DNA of 64,000 nucleotides, taken from the NCBI GenBank assembly GCA_947501005.1, contig CANMTU010000001.1:1946501-2010500 (forward strand), given 5' to 3'. Below are positions 55,184-64,000 of this stretch, one piece after another (position 1 is the first letter of the stretch; each line of letters starts with the position of its first letter). The notes beneath the pieces are model-generated. The model made no database searches, had not been told where the DNA came from, and saw only the letters and a program-made list of their open reading frames with translations. This DNA comes from an uncultured Erythrobacter sp. GTDB lineage: Bacteria; Pseudomonadota; Alphaproteobacteria; Sphingomonadales; Sphingomonadaceae. Both the position numbers and the translations under genes were made by a program.

Positions 55184-56119
55184 ATGAACATTCTCGAAGG
55201 CCAGATCCTCGCCCCCGACCGTCTCGACAAGGCGCTGGCGCAGGCCACCGACCTGTCGCGCGAGCGGATCAAGACCCTCATCGCGCAGGGCCATGTCGAG
55301 ATCGCCGGAAAGCCGGCCACCGCCCCTTCCGCCAGGGTCGAGGCCGGCACCGCCTTCCGCATCGCCCTTCCCGCGCTCGCACCGCTCGAGGCGGGGGCGC
55401 AGGCCATCCCGCTCGAGATCGTGTTCGAGGACGCGCATCTCGTCGTCGTGAACAAGCCGGCGGGCATGGTCGTGCACCCGGCGGCGGGCAATCGCGACGG
55501 GACGCTGGTCAACGCCCTGCTGCACCATTGCCGGGGGCAGCTTTCGGGCATCAACGGGGTCGAGCGGCCCGGCATCGTCCACCGGATCGACAAGGACACT
55601 TCCGGCCTGCTCGTCGTCGCCAAGTCCGACGCGGCGCATGAGGGGCTGGCCCGCCAGTTCGCCGACCACTCGATCGCCCGCCGCTATCAGGCGATCTGCG
55701 CCGGGCGGCCCAACCCGCGCGATGGCACCATCGAAGGCCGCCTCGGCCGGTCGGATAGGGACCGCAAGAAGATGGCCGTTCTCCCGCCCGATGCGAAGCG
55801 CGGCAAGCATGCGGTCACGCATTACCGGACGGTGCAGACCTTCGCCCATGCCGCGCTGATCGAATGTCGCCTCGAAACCGGGCGCACGCATCAGGTCCGC
55901 GTTCACTGTCAGTCAATCGGAAATTCGCTATTGGGAGACCCTGTGTACGGACGCACCCCGAAAGCGTTGAAACCGGTTCTGACGAGCCTCGATTTCAACC
56001 GTCAGGCACTCCATGCCGAGCAGCTCGGATTCAGCCATCCTATCAGCGGTGAAAGCTTGGATTTCCGGGCCGAAATGCCTCTCGACATGCGGGAACTGAT
56101 CGATGAAATCGCTCGTTGA
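55184..56119 (+). CDS. rluD: 23S rRNA pseudouridine synthase RluD
   Basis: A 311-residue RluA-family enzyme. The ATG follows AAAGG. An S4 domain (residues 10-60, RLDKALAQATDLSRERIKTLIAQGHVEIAG) is followed by NKPAGMVVHPAAGNRDGTLVNALLHH, the RluD-type block, and the catalytic HRIDKDTSGLLVVAK with Asp136. RluD makes the three pseudouridines of 23S helix 69. The start of the next gene, rpoH, is 121 bases downstream. Confidence 0.93.
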   Translation: MNILEGQILAPDRLDKALAQATDLSRERIKTLIAQGHVEIAGKPATAPSARVEAGTAFRIALPALAPLEAGAQAIPLEIVFEDAHLVVVNKPAGMVVHPAAGNRDGTLVNALLHHCRGQLSGINGVERPGIVHRIDKDTSGLLVVAKSDAAHEGLARQFADHSIARRYQAICAGRPNPRDGTIEGRLGRSDRDRKKMAVLPPDAKRGKHAVTHYRTVQTFAHAALIECRLETGRTHQVRVHCQSIGNSLLGDPVYGRTPKALKPVLTSLDFNRQALHAEQLGFSHPISGESLDFRAEMPLDMRELIDEIAR

Positions 56120-56240
56120 AATCGATGAAAGACAGTGCAGTTTTCGGCGGTTTTCCGGTATAGCGGATTGAGTGACCCAAGGCCCGGATGCCCAGCAGGG
56201 GTCCGGCGATCGCGGTCGACGACAGAAAGGTCAGGGTAAC

Positions 56241-57146
56241 GTGAGCAAATCCAAATCTTTGAGCGTTCCGGCGCTCGGCGGGGAGCAGAGCCTCAACCGC
56301 TATCTCTCCGAAATCAAGAAATTCCCCATCCTCACGGCCGAGCAGGAATACATGCTCGCCAAGCGGTATGAAGAGCACGAGGATCCCGAGGCGGCGGCGC
56401 AGCTCGTCACCTCGCACCTGCGGCTCGTTTCGAAGATCGCGATGGGCTATCGCGGCTACGGCCTGCCGGTGAGCGATCTCATCTCCGAAGGCAATGTCGG
56501 CCTGATGCAGGGCGTCAAGAAGTTCGAGGCCGATCGCGGCTTCCGCCTGGCGACCTATGCGATGTGGTGGATCAAGGCGAGCATCCAGGAATACATCCTG
56601 CGCTCGTGGAGCCTGGTGAAGATGGGCACCACCGCGGCGCAGAAGAAGCTGTTCTTCAACCTGCGCCGGATGAAGAAGAACCTCGACGCCTACGAGGATA
56701 CCGACCTTCATCCCGACGATGTGACGAAGATCGCCACCGATCTCGGCGTGCCCGAGCAGGAGGTGGTAAACATGAACCGCCGCATGCTGATGGGCGGCGA
56801 CGGGTCGCTGAACGTGCCGATGCGCAATGGCGAGGACGGCAGCGGCCAGTGGCAGGACTGGCTGACCGACGATCGCCCCTTGCAGGACGAGACGGTTGCC
56901 GATGCGCAGGAAAAGGAAGTGCGCCACGGCATGCTGGTCGAGGCGATGGACAATCTGAACGACCGCGAGAAGCACATCTTCACCGAACGCCGGCTGACCG
57001 ACAATCCGCAGACGCTGGAAGAACTCAGCCAGGTCTACGACGTCAGCCGCGAACGCATCCGCCAGATCGAGGTGCGCGCATTCGAGAAGGTGCAGAAGGC
57101 GATGAAAAGCATCGCCAGCGAGAAACTGCTGGCCGGCGCCGCGTAA
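56241..57146 (+). CDS. rpoH: Heat-shock sigma factor RpoH (sigma-32)
   Basis: A 301-residue sigma-70-family factor. I prefer the GTG after AAAGG, which gives the usual MSKSKSLSVPALGG start; an upstream in-frame GTG at 56172 would add 23 residues. Region 2 includes NRYLSEIKKFPILTAEQEYMLAKRY and RLATYAMWWIKASIQEYILRSW; the RpoH box QKKLFFNLRR at residues 134-143 identifies it as sigma-32. Region 4 is DVSRERIRQIEVRAFEKVQKAM. It should drive clpB, whose upstream region carries a matching promoter. A very strong terminator follows. Confidence 0.97.
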   Translation: MSKSKSLSVPALGGEQSLNRYLSEIKKFPILTAEQEYMLAKRYEEHEDPEAAAQLVTSHLRLVSKIAMGYRGYGLPVSDLISEGNVGLMQGVKKFEADRGFRLATYAMWWIKASIQEYILRSWSLVKMGTTAAQKKLFFNLRRMKKNLDAYEDTDLHPDDVTKIATDLGVPEQEVVNMNRRMLMGGDGSLNVPMRNGEDGSGQWQDWLTDDRPLQDETVADAQEKEVRHGMLVEAMDNLNDREKHIFTERRLTDNPQTLEELSQVYDVSRERIRQIEVRAFEKVQKAMKSIASEKLLAGAA

Positions 57147-57175
57147 GCACCTTCTCGCAGCAATGCCAGATCATG

Positions 57176-57209
57176 GGGCCGCGCATCACCGGATGCGCGG
57201 CCCCTTTTC
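57176..57209 (+). terminator. Rho-independent terminator of rpoH
   Basis: A perfect 13-base stem (GGGGCCGCGCATC, loop ACCG, then GATGCGCGGCCCC) with four T. Confidence 0.95.
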
Positions 57210-57220
57210 TCGTCCGGCGC

Positions 57221-57964
57221 TCAACGCTGGGCGAGCATGTCGATCAGTTCCGCCGTTTTCCCACCGGCTTCGGCGTTGCGGAAGGCCCTGACCTGCTCCA
57301 CGCAGATCTCTTGCGGCGTGGGTTGCCGGCGGAGAAGCGCCATGCTCTCGTCGATAAAATCGTCGAGCGGCATGTACCCGTCCCGCGTCGACTGACCGGG
57401 CGTGAGCTCGGTCTGCACGCCCGGGGGGACGATCTCGATCACCTCGACCCGGCCTTCCAGAACCTTGCGCAACGTCATCGTATAGGAATGCAGCGCCGCC
57501 TTGGTCGCCGAATAGGTCGGCGCCTTGGGCAGCGGCACGAAGGCGAGACCCGAACTCACATTGACGATCGCCGCGTCCTCGCGCGTCTTCAGATGCGCGA
57601 TCAGGGCATCGGTCAGGCGGATAGGCCCAAGCAAATTGATCGCCACCACCTTTTCCGCATCGGTAAGGTCGCGTTCGCCGGACAGATCCTCGAACGGCAT
57701 GATCCCGGCATTGTTGACGAGCACGTTCAGCTCGGGAAACCGCTCCACCACGGTCCGCGCGAAGGTGCCGATTTGCGCCTCGTCGGCCACGTCGAGTTCG
57801 AGCCAGTGCAGGTTCTCGCGCCCTTCCGCCGTTTCCCGCAGACCGTCCGGCGAGCGTGCCGCCACGATCACGGTGTTGCCCGCATCGTGCCAGCGCCGGG
57901 CATATTCGCGGCCGATGCCCGAGCTGCCGCCCGTGATGAGGATGGTGTTGCCTGTTTCTTTCAT
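57221..57964 (-). CDS. Short-chain dehydrogenase/reductase (DltE-like)
   Basis: A 247-residue SDR. The ATG follows GAAGGA. The cofactor motif is TGGSSGIGRE (residues 11-20), NNAG lies at 84-87, and the catalytic residues are Ser138, Tyr151 and Lys155 (YSATK). The segment PPGVQTELTPGQ and the FIDESMALLR C-terminus match the DltE/YvaG-type subgroup of classical SDRs. The substrate is unknown. It stands alone, convergent with rpoH. Confidence 0.9.
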   Translation of the reverse strand: MKETGNTILITGGSSGIGREYARRWHDAGNTVIVAARSPDGLRETAEGRENLHWLELDVADEAQIGTFARTVVERFPELNVLVNNAGIMPFEDLSGERDLTDAEKVVAINLLGPIRLTDALIAHLKTREDAAIVNVSSGLAFVPLPKAPTYSATKAALHSYTMTLRKVLEGRVEVIEIVPPGVQTELTPGQSTRDGYMPLDDFIDESMALLRRQPTPQEICVEQVRAFRNAEAGGKTAELIDMLAQR

Positions 57965-58068
57965 TTGATGGTCCTTCGCGTTCGGTGGGATAACCCGGCA
58001 CATGTGCCTTCGTATCCCGGCCCGTGGTTCGGGTTGCATGGCGCGGCACGCGATCCTATCCCGGCGGC

Positions 58069-58737
58069 ATGAGATGGCTCGCGAAATGGCTGTTCCGGCT
58101 GGTCCTGATGTTCGTCGGCCTGAGCCTGCTGGCGGTCGTCCTGTTCAAATTCGTGCCCGTGCCGGTCACCGCGACCATGCTGATGGACGAGAACGGCATC
58201 ACCAAGGACTGGACCGCGCTTGCCAATATCGATCGCGACATGGTCGGCGCGGTGATTGCGGCGGAGGACGGGAAGTTCTGTACCCATGACGGGTTCGACC
58301 GGGAGGCGATCGAGAACGCCATTCGCCGCAATGCCGAGGGCGGCCGCATCCGCGGCGGCTCGACCATCAGCCAGCAGACCGCCAAGAACGTCTTCCTGTG
58401 GCAGGGCGGCGGCTATTTCCGCAAAGGGCTGGAAGCCTGGTTCACCTTCCTGATCGAGCAGATCTGGGGCAAGCGGCGGATCATGGAAGTCTATCTCAAC
58501 GTCGCGGAAACCGGCATCGGCACCTATGGGGTTGAAGCCGGGGCGCGGCGTTATTTCGACAGTTCGGCAGGTTCGCTCTCACGAATCCAGGCGGCGCGGA
58601 TGGCGGCCGCCCTGCCCCTGCCCAAGGAACGTTCGGTCAGGAACCCCGGCGGCTGGCTCGCCCGGCACGGCAATACCATTTCGAGACGGATCGGCGTCGT
58701 GGGGCGTGACGGGCTCGACGCCTGCGTCTACGACTGA
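58069..58737 (+). CDS. mtgA: Monofunctional peptidoglycan transglycosylase
   Basis: A 222-residue GT51 enzyme that extends glycan strands from lipid II without a transpeptidase domain. One N-terminal membrane anchor (residues 8-30, LFRLVLMFVGLSLLAVVLFKFV) leads to the catalytic domain with AVIAAEDGKFCTHDGFD (Glu66), RGGSTISQQTAKNVFLW, KRRIMEVYLNVAETG and GARRYF, the five GT51 motifs. Length and anchor fit MtgA. The ribosome-binding site is weak. The CDF transporter gene starts 3 bases after its stop codon. Confidence 0.95.
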   Translation: MRWLAKWLFRLVLMFVGLSLLAVVLFKFVPVPVTATMLMDENGITKDWTALANIDRDMVGAVIAAEDGKFCTHDGFDREAIENAIRRNAEGGRIRGGSTISQQTAKNVFLWQGGGYFRKGLEAWFTFLIEQIWGKRRIMEVYLNVAETGIGTYGVEAGARRYFDSSAGSLSRIQAARMAAALPLPKERSVRNPGGWLARHGNTISRRIGVVGRDGLDACVYD

Positions 58738-58740
58738 CCC

Positions 58741-59673
58741 ATGGGGGCAGGCCATACGCATGCGGACTCCGGTCATTCGCACGATCACGGATCGGGCCAT
58801 GCCCATGCGCCGAAAAATTTCGGCCGCGCCTTCCTGATCAGCATCGTCCTCAACACGGCCTTCGTGGCGGTGGAGGCGACTTATGGCTGGCTGTCAGGCT
58901 CGATGGCACTGATTGCGGATGCCGGGCACAATCTGTCGGACGTACTCGCCTTGTTGCTGGCCTGGGCCGCCAGCATCGCGGCCCGGCGCCCGGCCAGCGG
59001 GCGGTTCACCTACGGCCTCAAAAGCTCGACCATCCTTGCCGCGCTTGCCAATGCCGGCCTGCTGCTGGCGGCAATCGGGGCGATCCTTTATGAAACGCTG
59101 CACCGCCTGGCCGAACCCGCTGCGGTGCAAGGGGGGACGATGGCGATCGTCGCGGGCATCGGCATCCTCGTCAACGCCGGCACCGCCGCCATGTTCATGC
59201 GCGGGCAGCACGACATCAACATTCGCGGCGCCTTTCTGCACATGGCGGCAGATGCGCTCGTGAGCCTAGGCGTGGTGGTCGCCGGGTTGCTGATCATCTG
59301 GACGGGCGCCGCATGGATCGATCCGGCGGTCAGCCTCGTCATTGTCGCGGTGATCGCGGCGGGCACTTGGGGCCTGCTGAGAGACAGCGTGGCGATGAGC
59401 ATGCTGGCCGTGCCCAAGGGCATATCGGAAACGCAGGTGCGCGGCTATCTGGCGGGCCTGCCGGGTGTCGCATCGGTGCACGACCTGCATATCTGGCCGA
59501 TGAGCACCACCGAAACCGCGCTGACCGCGCATCTCGTCATGCCCGGGGGGCATCCGGGCGATGCCTTGCTGCAGGAGATCGCCGAGGAACTGCGCCATCA
59601 CCACCGCATCGGCCATGCGACCGTGCAGATCGAGCGCGACGCATCCTGTGCATCCTGCGGTTCGCCAGATTGA
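58741..59673 (+). CDS. Cation diffusion facilitator (CzcD/ZitB-type metal exporter)
   Basis: A 310-residue CDF protein. The N-terminus is His-rich (GHTHADSGHSHDHGSGHAHAP) and cytoplasmic, likely a zinc-sensing loop. Six membrane helices follow, with the metal site LIADAGHNLSD (Asp60, His63, Asp67) in helix 2 and FLHMAADALVS in helix 5. The C-terminal domain VHDLHIWPMSTTETALTAHLV is the CDF regulatory fold. It exports Zn2+ and related ions in exchange for protons. It follows mtgA by 3 bases and overlaps the next gene by 4. Confidence 0.94.
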   Translation: MGAGHTHADSGHSHDHGSGHAHAPKNFGRAFLISIVLNTAFVAVEATYGWLSGSMALIADAGHNLSDVLALLLAWAASIAARRPASGRFTYGLKSSTILAALANAGLLLAAIGAILYETLHRLAEPAAVQGGTMAIVAGIGILVNAGTAAMFMRGQHDINIRGAFLHMAADALVSLGVVVAGLLIIWTGAAWIDPAVSLVIVAVIAAGTWGLLRDSVAMSMLAVPKGISETQVRGYLAGLPGVASVHDLHIWPMSTTETALTAHLVMPGGHPGDALLQEIAEELRHHHRIGHATVQIERDASCASCGSPD

Positions 59674-60272
59674 CCGAATGGTACCGCAATACCGACTGGA
59701 ACGAGGAGATCGCCGCCGATTTCGAGAAGCGGCTGGCACGGTCCCGCGGGCAGAAGGTGCAGAACCTATCGTTGCAGGGGTATCACCTGCTGGCGAAACA
59801 TCCCGCGGTCGCGCGCACGCTCCTCGAACGGGCCGTCGCGATGAACGACCCGTTCGAAACCCACCGCGCGCTGTCGTTCCTCGCGCTTGCCCATGTGGCG
59901 TGCGGCGATATCGACCTGGCTCTCGATCTGTATGAGGACGCGCTAAAGCGGCAGGCCGGGCAACCCGGTTTCGTAGCCGTCCAGCCGTCCGACTATCTGT
60001 TCCTGGTCGGCATGTTCCAGCGCGCGGACCGGCTGGCCACCGCGCTTCCGCTTGCGGATATGCTGCCGGACGAAGGCATGTTCGGCATCGATCCGCAGAG
60101 CTTTACGGCCAAGGCCCTGATCATGGCGCTTGCCGATCGGGGCGAGGAAGCCAGGCGCTATGCCCAGCTGGCCCTGCCGTTCATTCGCTCGCTGCCGGAA
60201 TCCGCCGCCCTCGGGCTGACCATCGCGGATGTTCGCAGCCGGCTGGAAAGACTGGCCGGATCTGGCGCCTAG
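59670..60272 (+). CDS. Helical-repeat protein of unknown function, TTG start
   Basis: A 200-residue soluble protein, all-helical by eye. I take the TTG that overlaps the CDF stop (TTGA) as start; there is no ATG in frame upstream within the gap. Residues 25-120 form two or three TPR-like helix pairs ([49 protein letters not shown]). No enzymatic motif is present. It may be a scaffold or partner for the metal exporter or MtgA because of the tight coupling, but that is inference. Confidence 0.75.
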   Translation: MTEWYRNTDWNEEIAADFEKRLARSRGQKVQNLSLQGYHLLAKHPAVARTLLERAVAMNDPFETHRALSFLALAHVACGDIDLALDLYEDALKRQAGQPGFVAVQPSDYLFLVGMFQRADRLATALPLADMLPDEGMFGIDPQSFTAKALIMALADRGEEARRYAQLALPFIRSLPESAALGLTIADVRSRLERLAGSGA

Positions 60273-60344
60273 CGCAGACGGTCAGGCAGGTGGGCGCCCC
60301 GGCTCTCGATCGAGGCCGGGGGCGCCTTCACCTGACGCACCCGC

Positions 60345-61610
<1,266 letters not shown>

Positions 61611-61790
61611 ATCCTGCTTTGCCCTGCCAAACCCAGCCGTTTCATAGATTCGCCGAGCATACGGCGCGGGGGGAATGGTTCAACCTCATAGGTAGCGCAA
61701 TCCCCTTGCCACAAGCTGAAGCGGCAAGGTTGCTCTTTCCCTACGACAATTATGCTACACACGCCGCCTTCCCGGCGGCCGGGCGCCGTC

Positions 61791-62504
61791 CTATTCCGGC
61801 GCGCCGCCCGATCCCTTGTCGGCGGGCGGGGAAGGCTGGTCGTCGCTCTCGTTCTCGGGGCGCGCCTCGAACACCTTGTCGACGATGCCGAACTTCATCG
61901 CCTCGTCCGCCTCGAGGAATGTGTCGCGGTCCATCGCCTTCTCGATATCGGTCAAGCTCTGCCCGGTATACTGGACATAGAGATCGTTCATCCGCTTGCG
62001 GATGCGCAGGATCTCGCGCGCCTGGATCTCGATATCGGAAGCCATGCCGCGCGCGCCGCCCGAAGGCTGGTGCACCATGATGCGGGCATTGGGCAATGCG
62101 ATCCGCATCCCCGGCTCGCCCGCCGCGAGCAGGAAGCTGCCCATCGATGCCGCCTGCCCGATGCAGACGGTGGAAACGCGCGGCTTGATGTACTGCATCG
62201 TGTCGTGGATCGCCATGCCGGCCGTCACCACCCCGCCGGGCGAGTTGATGTACATGCTGATCGGCTTGGACGGATTTTCGCTCTCGAGGAACAGCAGCTG
62301 CGCCACGATCAGCGAGGCCATCGTGTCTTCCACCTGCCCCGTCACGAAGACGATACGTTCGCGCAGCAGGCGCGAGAAGATGTCGAACGCCCGCTCGCCC
62401 CGGCTGGATTGTTCCACCACCGTCGGCACCAGCGCGCCGGTGAACGGATCGCGGATGAACGGGTCCTGCGCGGAAGAAGCGTCGGAAGCGAACGGGTTGA
62501 TCAT
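61791..62504 (-). CDS. clpP: ATP-dependent Clp protease proteolytic subunit ClpP
   Basis: A 237-residue ClpP. The ATG follows GAGAGG. The catalytic triad is Ser120 ([11 protein letters not shown]), His145 (IMVHQPSGG) and Asp194 ([12 protein letters not shown]). The N-terminal 30 residues ([22 protein letters not shown]) are the usual cleaved propeptide zone; the C-terminus has a Ser/Pro/Asp-rich tail ([16 protein letters not shown]) that is longer than in E. coli (207 residues). Forms tetradecamers with ClpX. Confidence 0.97.
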   Translation of the reverse strand: MINPFASDASSAQDPFIRDPFTGALVPTVVEQSSRGERAFDIFSRLLRERIVFVTGQVEDTMASLIVAQLLFLESENPSKPISMYINSPGGVVTAGMAIHDTMQYIKPRVSTVCIGQAASMGSFLLAAGEPGMRIALPNARIMVHQPSGGARGMASDIEIQAREILRIRKRMNDLYVQYTGQSLTDIEKAMDRDTFLEADEAMKFGIVDKVFEARPENESDDQPSPPADKGSGGAPE

Positions 62505-62723
62505 GAAAGTCCTCTCGTCGATTGGATCGCCGCCTATTTCGCGATAGGAGCGCGCCAGTTCAAGGGGGCAATCGGCACCGCATCCGGTTTTGGCACGCCG
62601 GACGGGCGGCGCGCGTTGATCGGCCCGCCATGCCGTTTGTCGAACGGGTCGTTTCCATCGTTCGGCAAGGGTGCTTTAGACGACCAACACACACGAAGAA
62701 CATTAAGAGCACGGGAATTGGGG

Positions 62724-64000
62724 ATGGCAGGCAGGTCGAGGCACAACGCCGCGTTGATGGCACTTGCAGGCTTTACCAGCCCGACGGCGCTTGCCGCGCA
62801 GGACAGCCCGGCGGCGGCCGACCTGCCCCCGGTGCAGCAGCAGGAAACCTCCGACACGCGGCAGGTGTACGAACCGGCCTATTTCGAACGCTTCGCCCCG
62901 CGCAACGCGCTCGACATGGTGGCGCGCATACCCGGCTTCGTGATCGCGGGCGGCGACGATAACGGGCAGCGCGGTCTCGGCCAGGCGAACCAGAACGTCA
63001 TCGTCAACGGCCAGCGCTTCTCCAGCAAGTCGGACGGGCTGCGCGATCAGCTCGCCCGCATCCCGTCGAGCAATGTCGTGCGGATCGAACTGGTCGACGG
63101 CAACACGCTCGACATTCCCGGCCTCACCGGCCTCGTCGCCAACGTGATCGTCGAGAACAGCGGCATTTCGGGCCAGTTCCGCTATGTCGGCGGGTTCCGC
63201 GCCTACAACACCGAGGCCCAGCTCTATGGGGGCGAGATCTCGCTTTCGGGCAGCAGCGGCCGGCTCGACTACAAGGTCGCCCTGTCGAACGAGAACCAGC
63301 GCTTCGGGGCCGACGGCCCGACCATCCTCTACGGCGCCGACGGCAGCGTGATCGAGGAACAATACACCAAATTCTCCGGCGCGTTCGACAATCCCCGGCT
63401 GGCGACCAATCTGACCTACACGTTCGGCCCGCGCACCATCGCCAATCTCAATCTGAGCTATGGCGAGGACTTCTACTACCGCGAGGATCCCGAAACCGGC
63501 CGCCCGGTCCTCGGGCCGATCCGGGTGCGCGACAACATTTCGCGCGAGGACGGGCCGGAATACGAGATCGGCGGCGATTTCGAATTTCCCCTCGGCCCCG
63601 GCAAGCTCAAGCTGATCGGGCTGGAGCGGTTCGAGCGCGACAATTTCTCCAACGATCTGATCGATTCGTTCGGCAGCGAAGCGCCCCCCATCGGCTCGCG
63701 CTTCCTCCAGACCAACGGAATCGGCGAGCGTATCGCCCGTTTCGAATATGGCTGGGCGCTGTGGAACGCCGACTGGCAGGTTTCCGGCGAGGCGGCCTAC
63801 AACCGGCTCGACCGCGTCTCCTCGCTGTTCCTGCTCGGCCCCGGCGGCGATTTTGCCGAGGTGGACTTTCCGGCCGGCACCGGCGGCGTCAAGGAAGACC
63901 GTTACGAAACCTCGCTCAGCGTGTCGAAGAAACTGTCGGACACGCTTTCGGTCCAGGCGATCGGCTCGGCGGAGTTCTCTACCCTCGAGCAGTCGGGCGC
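62724..64000 (+). CDS. TonB-dependent receptor-like outer-membrane protein (runs off the right edge)
   Basis: About 425 residues are present; the 3' end lies beyond the window. The signal peptide (NAALMALAGFTSPTALA) precedes AAQDSPAAADLPPVQQQETSDTRQVYEPAYFERFAPRNALDMVARIPGFVIAGGDD. That last segment and VNGQRFSSKSDGLRDQLARIPSSNVVRIELVDG form a plug-like domain, and the remainder (SGRLDYKVALSNENQRFGADG, LATNLTYTFGPRTIANLNLSYGED) reads as beta-barrel strands. It lacks the long N-terminal linker of the two receptors at the left. The ATG follows a weak GGGG site. Divergent from clpP. Confidence 0.85.
   Translation, partial: MAGRSRHNAALMALAGFTSPTALAAQDSPAAADLPPVQQQETSDTRQVYEPAYFERFAPRNALDMVARIPGFVIAGGDDNGQRGLGQANQNVIVNGQRFSSKSDGLRDQLARIPSSNVVRIELVDGNTLDIPGLTGLVANVIVENSGISGQFRYVGGFRAYNTEAQLYGGEISLSGSSGRLDYKVALSNENQRFGADGPTILYGADGSVIEEQYTKFSGAFDNPRLATNLTYTFGPRTIANLNLSYGEDFYYREDPETGRPVLGPIRVRDNISREDGPEYEIGGDFEFPLGPGKLKLIGLERFERDNFSNDLIDSFGSEAPPIGSRFLQTNGIGERIARFEYGWALWNADWQVSGEAAYNRLDRVSSLFLLGPGGDFAEVDFPAGTGGVKEDRYETSLSVSKKLSDTLSVQAIGSAEFSTLEQSG

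Overview
The window is a dense chromosomal segment from an alphaproteobacterium, most likely of the order Sphingomonadales (Erythrobacter/Altererythrobacter-like). The signs are GC-rich DNA with strong C/G third positions, several TonB-dependent receptors, two PEPxxWA-CTERM surface proteins, a ChpT phosphotransferase of the CckA-ChpT-CtrA pathway, an ATP12-type F1-ATPase assembly chaperone, a TIGR02186/TauE pair and a TorF-like porin. The species call is inference; no rRNA or tRNA gene is present to test it.

Layout. 1-7.2 kb: a partial TonB receptor, a secreted small protein, an S9 prolyl-oligopeptidase-type peptidase and a very long TonB receptor, which look like a peptide-scavenging set. 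7.2-16.6 kb: ClpB behind a heat-shock-type promoter, a HerA-like ATPase, a double M16 metalloprotease lipoprotein and three small proteins of unknown role. 16.7-24.1 kb: gatB, then a short polysaccharide islet (GT2, flippase, GT4), then gatA and gatC, so the amidotransferase operon is split. 24.1-28.9 kb: FKBP and rpsU, then a tightly overlapping six-gene run crcB-rluC-split barrel-HAD phosphatase-small membrane protein-ATP12. 28.9-33.4 kb: CsbD, a DsbA-like oxidoreductase and an MCE/Mla-type lipid transport operon (permease, ATPase, MCE protein, lipoprotein). 33.5-41 kb: valS (with a low-GC internal patch), queE, a second HerA-like ATPase, TIGR02186 and TauE/SafE. 41-49 kb: an NfrB-like glycosyltransferase with a short NfrA-like partner, nhaA, glyoxalase, TorF-like porin, a phosphoesterase overlapping ugd. 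48.7-53 kb: S46 dipeptidyl peptidase, the RNase P RNA gene and two PEPxxWA-CTERM genes. 53-64 kb: amidase-chpT-M67 peptidase, rluD, rpoH, an SDR, mtgA, a CDF metal exporter with a helical-repeat partner, clpX, clpP and the start of another TonB receptor-like protein.

How the parts work together. Proteostasis is heavily represented: rpoH, clpB, clpX, clpP and an FKBP isomerase all lie here, and clpB carries a candidate RpoH promoter. Envelope biology is the second theme: TonB receptors, porin, MCE lipid transport, transglycosylase, amidase, exopolysaccharide synthases and UDP-glucuronate supply through Ugd. Translation and RNA maturation genes (gatCAB, valS, rpsU, rnpB, rluC, rluD, queE) are scattered between them. 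A 24-base inverted extragenic repeat family recurs between genes. No insertion sequence, prophage, CRISPR array or rRNA/tRNA gene was seen. I do not see an obviously new multi-gene system; the most unusual points are the valS mosaic patch, the split gatCAB locus, the reduced NfrAB-like pair, the sequestered gatC ribosome-binding site and the palindrome nested in the clpB promoter.
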